Shown piece by piece: positions 22,915-26,289 of a stretch of DNA of 26,289 bases. Below the pieces are notes generated by a model. The model saw only the letters and a list, made by a program, of their open reading frames with translations, was not told the DNA's origin and made no database searches. The stretch is from positions 1,414-27,702 of the forward strand of contig JAPPNY010000219.1 of the NCBI GenBank assembly GCA_028818385.1, in the 5' to 3' direction. Within the stretch, counting starts at the first letter, position 1. Each line of letters opens with the position of its first letter. A program made the translations under genes and the position numbers. Origin of the DNA: Spirochaetaceae bacterium. GTDB lineage: Bacteria > Spirochaetota > Spirochaetia > SZUA-6 > Bin103.

Positions 22915-24519
22915 TCAGGTGCGCGTGACGACCGGAGCGGCGACCGGCTGAAGGGCCACGTTGACGCAGGCGGTGGTGCCGGACGCGTGGGCCGCCTCCA
23001 ACGCCGCGGGCAGCTCGGCGGCCGAGTCGACCGCGGCCCCATGGGCGTCCAGGGCGCGGACCACCTCGTCGTAGCGGGTGGCGCGCAAGTCGCAGCCGAC
23101 GGCGCGGTCGGCTCCGTAGGTGCGGTGCTGGATCTGCACCTCGGCGTTCCAGCGGGCGTCGTTGCCTACCACCGCCACGAACGGCAGGTCGTGGCGGACG
23201 GCGGTGTCGATCTCCAGCGGGTGGAAGCCGAACGTGCCGTCGCCGAGGGTGGCGGCGATGCGGGCCTGCGGGAACAGCGTGCGCGCGGCGAGCGCGAACG
23301 GCAGCGCCGAACCGATCGCGCCGGCGGGGCCGTTGATGATGCGGTGCGGCGCGTTCGCGCAGGCCTGTGCCCACTGGCCGATCTCGCCGCCGTCGGAGAC
23401 GAACACCGATTCGGGCGATCGGGCCAGGAACTCGTCCACGGCGTAGCCGAGCCGTGCCGGATGGACCGGTGAATCAGGGCCGATGTTGCGCCACTCGGAC
23501 GGCCGGTAGGCGACTGCCGCGTCGACCGCCGAGCGCCAACCGGCATCGAGCAAGCAGCCGGCCAGCCGTTCCGCCAGCGCGACCGCCCAGCCGGCCGGAT
23601 CGCCCCGGGCCTGCAGCAGCACGCGATCGCCCGCGTTGCCCGCACCCTGGTGCAGCGCCTCCTGCTCCGGGTCGATCTGCATGAACCGGCAGCCCGGCGC
23701 GAACGGCGGCGATGCGCCGAGCTCCAGCATGTGGTCGAGCCGCTTGCCGAGCAGCACGACCAGGTCCGCCTCGGTCACCGCTTCCGCGAACGCGCCCAGC
23801 GCCGGATCGCGCAACCCGCGAGGGCTGTCCATCGCCACCGCCGCGGCGCCCGCGTCGCGCAGCAGTCGAATCGATTCGGCAGCGTGCCGGCGGCGGTACG
23901 GCGGACCGGCGATCACCAGCGGACGCGCGGCGTCGCGGATCGCCTGGCAGACGGCAGCCAGATCTTCCGGCGCCGGCGCCTCCGCGGCCTCATCCAGCTC
24001 CACCGCCGGTTCTCGGTCGCGAATGACGGACTCGAGCACGTCCACGGGCAGGGCCACGTGCACGGGTCCGGGACGCCCGGACGCCGCGCAGCGCCATGCC
24101 CGCGCGAAGTCGCCGGCGATCCGTTCCGGGGCCGTGCACGTCCACGACGCCTTGCAGACCTTGGCGGCGAGCCCCGCCTGGTCCATCTCCTGGAACGCCC
24201 CGGCCCCCGGGTTGCCGGCCGGCGAGGCGCCGGACAGCAGCACCAGCGGTGACTCCGCGCACTGCGCCACGTACAGGGCCGACAGCGTGTTGGCGAACCC
24301 CGGCCCGGCCGTGACCATCGCCACTCCCGGGCGGCCGCTCAGCCGGCCGATGGCGTCGGCCGCGTGCACGGCCGGCGCTTCGTGGCGGACGTGGATCAAC
24401 TCCAGCGGGACGTCGATCGCCGCGTCGAACAGCGACATGATCTGGTTGCCGGAGAGCGTGAAGACGTGCCGCGTGCCCGTGCCCACGATGGCGCGCACCA
24501 GCGCGTCTGCGGCTCTCAT
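22915..24519 (-). CDS. Thiamine-diphosphate-dependent enzyme, acetolactate-synthase-like
   Basis: The 534-residue protein has the three-domain plan of the family. The N-terminal pyrimidine-binding domain has the catalytic glutamate E47 in [14 protein letters not shown] and the usual [15 protein letters not shown] central Rossmann-like domain (about 185-330; [23 protein letters not shown]) follows. The C-terminal domain has the cofactor/metal motif [16 protein letters not shown] (GDG at 426-428) and N453 in VVGND. Relatives include acetolactate synthase, oxalyl-CoA decarboxylase and various 2-oxo-acid decarboxylases, and the substrate cannot be fixed from sequence alone. It begins 22 bases after the enolase-superfamily gene on the same strand without an obvious ribosome site, so coupled translation is likely. 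A 2-oxo acid made by that dehydratase is a reasonable but unproven substrate. Confidence 0.83.
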   Translation of the reverse strand: MRAADALVRAIVGTGTRHVFTLSGNQIMSLFDAAIDVPLELIHVRHEAPAVHAADAIGRLSGRPGVAMVTAGPGFANTLSALYVAQCAESPLVLLSGASPAGNPGAGAFQEMDQAGLAAKVCKASWTCTAPERIAGDFARAWRCAASGRPGPVHVALPVDVLESVIRDREPAVELDEAAEAPAPEDLAAVCQAIRDAARPLVIAGPPYRRRHAAESIRLLRDAGAAAVAMDSPRGLRDPALGAFAEAVTEADLVVLLGKRLDHMLELGASPPFAPGCRFMQIDPEQEALHQGAGNAGDRVLLQARGDPAGWAVALAERLAGCLLDAGWRSAVDAAVAYRPSEWRNIGPDSPVHPARLGYAVDEFLARSPESVFVSDGGEIGQWAQACANAPHRIINGPAGAIGSALPFALAARTLFPQARIAATLGDGTFGFHPLEIDTAVRHDLPFVAVVGNDARWNAEVQIQHRTYGADRAVGCDLRATRYDEVVRALDAHGAAVDSAAELPAALEAAHASGTTACVNVALQPVAAPVVTRT

Positions 24520-24541
24520 CGAACGCTGGATCGCCGCCGCT

Positions 24542-25801
24542 TCAGTCGCTGCCGACGACCGGGCTGGCCATCGTCAGCTCGTACAACCTCTGAAACCCGG
24601 CGCTGCCGTCGTCCTCGACCAGCTCGGTCACCACGCCGCCCTCATAGGCGGGCTGGTTGCCGGCCGCAAAGTAGTTCCACATCGTCGAGCCGGGACGCGC
24701 TTCGGAAGAGAATTGGACGGTCAGCCCGGACGGACGCCGGTAACGGACCAGCCGACGCGGCAGGCTGAGGTCCGCCTGGTCGACGCGGTACCGGTCGAGG
24801 GCCTCCTCGTCGACCTCGACGCCCAGCCCGGGCCCCGCCGGCACCGCGCCGTAGCCGCCGGAGACCGGGATGCGTGCCGTGAGCAGGTTGTGCTCGTACA
24901 GCTCGTGCACGGTGACCGCCGGCCAGCGCGCCGAGGCGAGCACCGATCCCAGGTGCAGGCACAGGGTGGTCGTCAGCCCGGTGCCGACCATCTGCAGGAA
25001 GAACGGCATGCGTGCCGCTCCGGCGAAGTGGCCTGCGCGGCTGATGGCGGCGATGCCGCCGCCGACCACGTAGCCGTCGCAGTGCTCGCTGCGCGCCACG
25101 CCCTGGCGAGCCTCGTTGTAGTGGTGGGCGATCTGCGTGCGCAGCCCCGCGCGCAGCCGCCGGTTGCCGTCGATGTCGTCAGCGGGAATCGGCCCCTCGT
25201 AGATCTTGATCTTCGGGAACTCCGTCTCCAGGGCGCTCAGCACCGGCAGCGCGGTCGGCGCGTCGAGCAGGAAGTCGTTCCAGTCTGCGTCGATCGCGAA
25301 CCACGGCGGGGTAGCCTCGGATATGCGGGCGATCGTCTCGTGCACGTCCCACCAGGGCCGGGTCTTGATCTTCATGCAGGTGTAGCCCAGGCGCACCGCC
25401 TCGCGCGCCTCCGCCTCGTAAAGCTCCGGCGACATGTCGTGGTCCCAGAACGACAGCGGGCAGTGGCTGCGCACCTGCTCGCCGAGCAGGCGATGCGCCG
25501 GCACGCCGGCCAGCTTGCCGGCCAGGTCCAGCACCGCCATCTGCAAGCCGGCGCCAAGGCTGTCGTCCCAGTACAGGTCGAACGGCGACCGGCCGATCAC
25601 CCGCTCGTCGATGTCGGCGCGTCCCCAGGTGTAGTTCTGGATGGTCTCGCCCCAGCCGATGACGCCGGACTCGCTGGTGACGCGGATCACCTCGAGTTCC
25701 GACCACGCGTGGATGCCCGCCCGCTCCATCTCGAGGCGGATGCGGTCCACCATCGGCACCCAGTGCAGGGTGCGCTCGACCGAAGCGATTCTGCCGTCCA
25801 T
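24542..25801 (-). CDS. Mandelate racemase/enolase-superfamily enzyme (sugar-acid dehydratase-like)
   Basis: From ATG 25801 the protein has 419 residues. The enolase-superfamily barrel shows the K-x-K pair in CMKIKTR (K144, K146), metal ligands in AIDADWND (D171 or D173) and IYEGPIP (E202), a likely third ligand in HYNEA, and D242 in CDGYVVGGG. Where mandelate-racemase-group enzymes carry the general-base histidine one strand later, this protein reads FFLQMVG (Q270). The reaction may therefore rely on the lysine side only or differ from classic dehydratases. The start is chosen because GGGGGA lies just before it. The ATG at 25813 has no ribosome site, and the open frame further upstream is antisense to the oxidoreductase. 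It is first gene of an operon with the thiamine-diphosphate enzyme. Confidence 0.82.
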   Translation of the reverse strand: MDGRIASVERTLHWVPMVDRIRLEMERAGIHAWSELEVIRVTSESGVIGWGETIQNYTWGRADIDERVIGRSPFDLYWDDSLGAGLQMAVLDLAGKLAGVPAHRLLGEQVRSHCPLSFWDHDMSPELYEAEAREAVRLGYTCMKIKTRPWWDVHETIARISEATPPWFAIDADWNDFLLDAPTALPVLSALETEFPKIKIYEGPIPADDIDGNRRLRAGLRTQIAHHYNEARQGVARSEHCDGYVVGGGIAAISRAGHFAGAARMPFFLQMVGTGLTTTLCLHLGSVLASARWPAVTVHELYEHNLLTARIPVSGGYGAVPAGPGLGVEVDEEALDRYRVDQADLSLPRRLVRYRRPSGLTVQFSSEARPGSTMWNYFAAGNQPAYEGGVVTELVEDDGSAGFQRLYELTMASPVVGSD

Positions 25802-25840
25802 CTGGTCCCCCATCGAAGCGGCGAGTAATGTACCACGGCC

Positions 25841-26289
25841 GTGAGTGAAAGATTCGACGCAATCGTGATCGGCGCCGGGGCGTGCGGCTGCACGACCGCC
25901 TATGAGCTCGCCCGCGAAGGTGCGCGGGTGGCGCTGCTGGATTCCGGCGAGGTCGGGCGCGAGGCGTCGTGGGCCTCCGCCGGCATCATAGGACCCGGGG
26001 CGAGCCCGGAACGCGACCCCTGGTTCGCACGGGCAACCCGGCTGTCGGCGGAGCGGTATGGGCAGCTCGACGGCGAGCTGCGCGAGCTCACCGGCCGGAG
26101 CATCGGTTACGGCGGCGCCGGCAGCCTGCTGCTGGCGCGGACGGAGGAGGAGCTGCCCGCGCTGCGGGAGAACGCGGACCTGTACCGGGCGGCCGGCGTC
26201 GACGCTCGGCTCCTCGAAGGTGCGGAGGCGCGCGGGGGGGGGCCGCCCCACCCCCCCGGCGGGGTTGAGGTGGGGCGCAAACCCCCCCG
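25841..26289 (+). CDS. FAD-dependent oxidoreductase, DAO/glycine-oxidase type (partial, C-terminus beyond the right edge)
   Basis: A GTG at 25841 opens a frame that runs to the edge without a stop. The N-terminus is a dinucleotide fold, FDAIVIGAGACGCTTAYELA with REGARVALLDSG, where GAGACG is the Rossmann glycine motif. This is followed by the DAO-family serine-rich turn ASWASAGIIGP and by YGGAGSLLLARTEEEL. Such enzymes oxidise amino acids or related amines and use FAD. The gene diverges from the enolase-superfamily gene across 39 bases. There is no ribosome site, and TAATGT (25826-25831) could be a -10 box for a leaderless message. The last ~20 codons (from about 26230) turn into Gly/Pro/Arg-rich nonsense caused by homopolymer runs and should not be trusted. 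Confidence 0.8.
   Translation, partial: MSERFDAIVIGAGACGCTTAYELAREGARVALLDSGEVGREASWASAGIIGPGASPERDPWFARATRLSAERYGQLDGELRELTGRSIGYGGAGSLLLARTEEELPALRENADLYRAAGVDARLLEGAEARGGGPPHPPGGVEVGRKPP
26228..26289. other. Homopolymer-rich, probably unreliable contig end
   Basis: The final ~60 bases contain runs of nine G, six C and seven C in quick succession, found nowhere else in the window. They turn a well-behaved protein into low-complexity sequence, which points to a sequencing or assembly error at a contig end. Confidence 0.6.

Noticed and set aside
23636..25828. Plus-strand 730-residue open frame
   Set aside because: Antisense to both the thiamine-diphosphate enzyme and enolase-superfamily genes; no domain and shadow-like composition.
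1..26289. CRISPR arrays, tRNA or rRNA genes, riboswitches
   Set aside because: No regularly spaced repeats, cloverleaf-like sequences or conserved RNA cores were seen by eye; the only repeated DNA is in WD40 blades and the relics described.

Overview
The window is high-GC bacterial DNA. An apolipoprotein N-acyltransferase implies a cell with lipoproteins and probably an outer membrane. The importer (LplB-type permease, YtcP-type permease, long solute-binding protein, no local ATPase) and the dense run of Asp-box (BNR/sialidase-fold) genes resemble carbohydrate-scavenging Spirochaetota or similar host- or sponge-associated lineages. That taxonomic guess is an inference of moderate confidence. 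Strong GGGAGG ribosome sites precede many genes.

Left end (1-3850): a WD40-repeat protein with an N-terminal membrane anchor runs off the left edge (minus strand). About 640 bases without a convincing gene follow, then a frameshifted IS transposase relic, then a TTG-started 3-isopropylmalate dehydrogenase on the plus strand. Facing it are a HEPN protein and an MNT nucleotidyltransferase, an overlapping toxin-antitoxin pair on the minus strand.

Central catabolic island (3890-18060): a minus-strand cassette of three overlapping genes (Asp-box protein, FGE-like/Asp-box fusion, putative TIM-barrel glycoside hydrolase) diverges from a plus-strand operon (LplB permease, Asp-box protein, M19 dipeptidase, YtcP permease). 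That operon meets, with stop codons touching, a minus-strand Asp-box gene. Upstream of it lie a perfect hairpin terminator and the secreted solute-binding protein. An RraA-family gene and a fifth Asp-box gene point the other way. The parts fit a system that imports a glycoconjugate or oligosaccharide and takes it apart inside the cell: the solute-binding protein carries a signal peptide, and none of the five Asp-box proteins shows one. No recognisable neuraminate-catabolism gene (lyase, kinase, epimerase) is present, so the substrate need not be sialic acid.

Right end (18061-26289): a higBA toxin-antitoxin module with a palindrome over its promoter, an ABC exporter on the minus strand, a small decayed copy of part of a thiamine-diphosphate enzyme gene, the N-acyltransferase lnt, an orphan and probably shortened Phd-type antitoxin, the intact thiamine-diphosphate enzyme, and an enolase-superfamily (mandelate racemase group) gene just upstream of it in the same operon. 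A divergent FAD-dependent oxidoreductase is cut by the right edge, where the last ~60 bases look like poor-quality sequence. The enolase, thiamine-diphosphate enzyme and oxidoreductase look like a second small catabolic module for sugar acids or amino acids.
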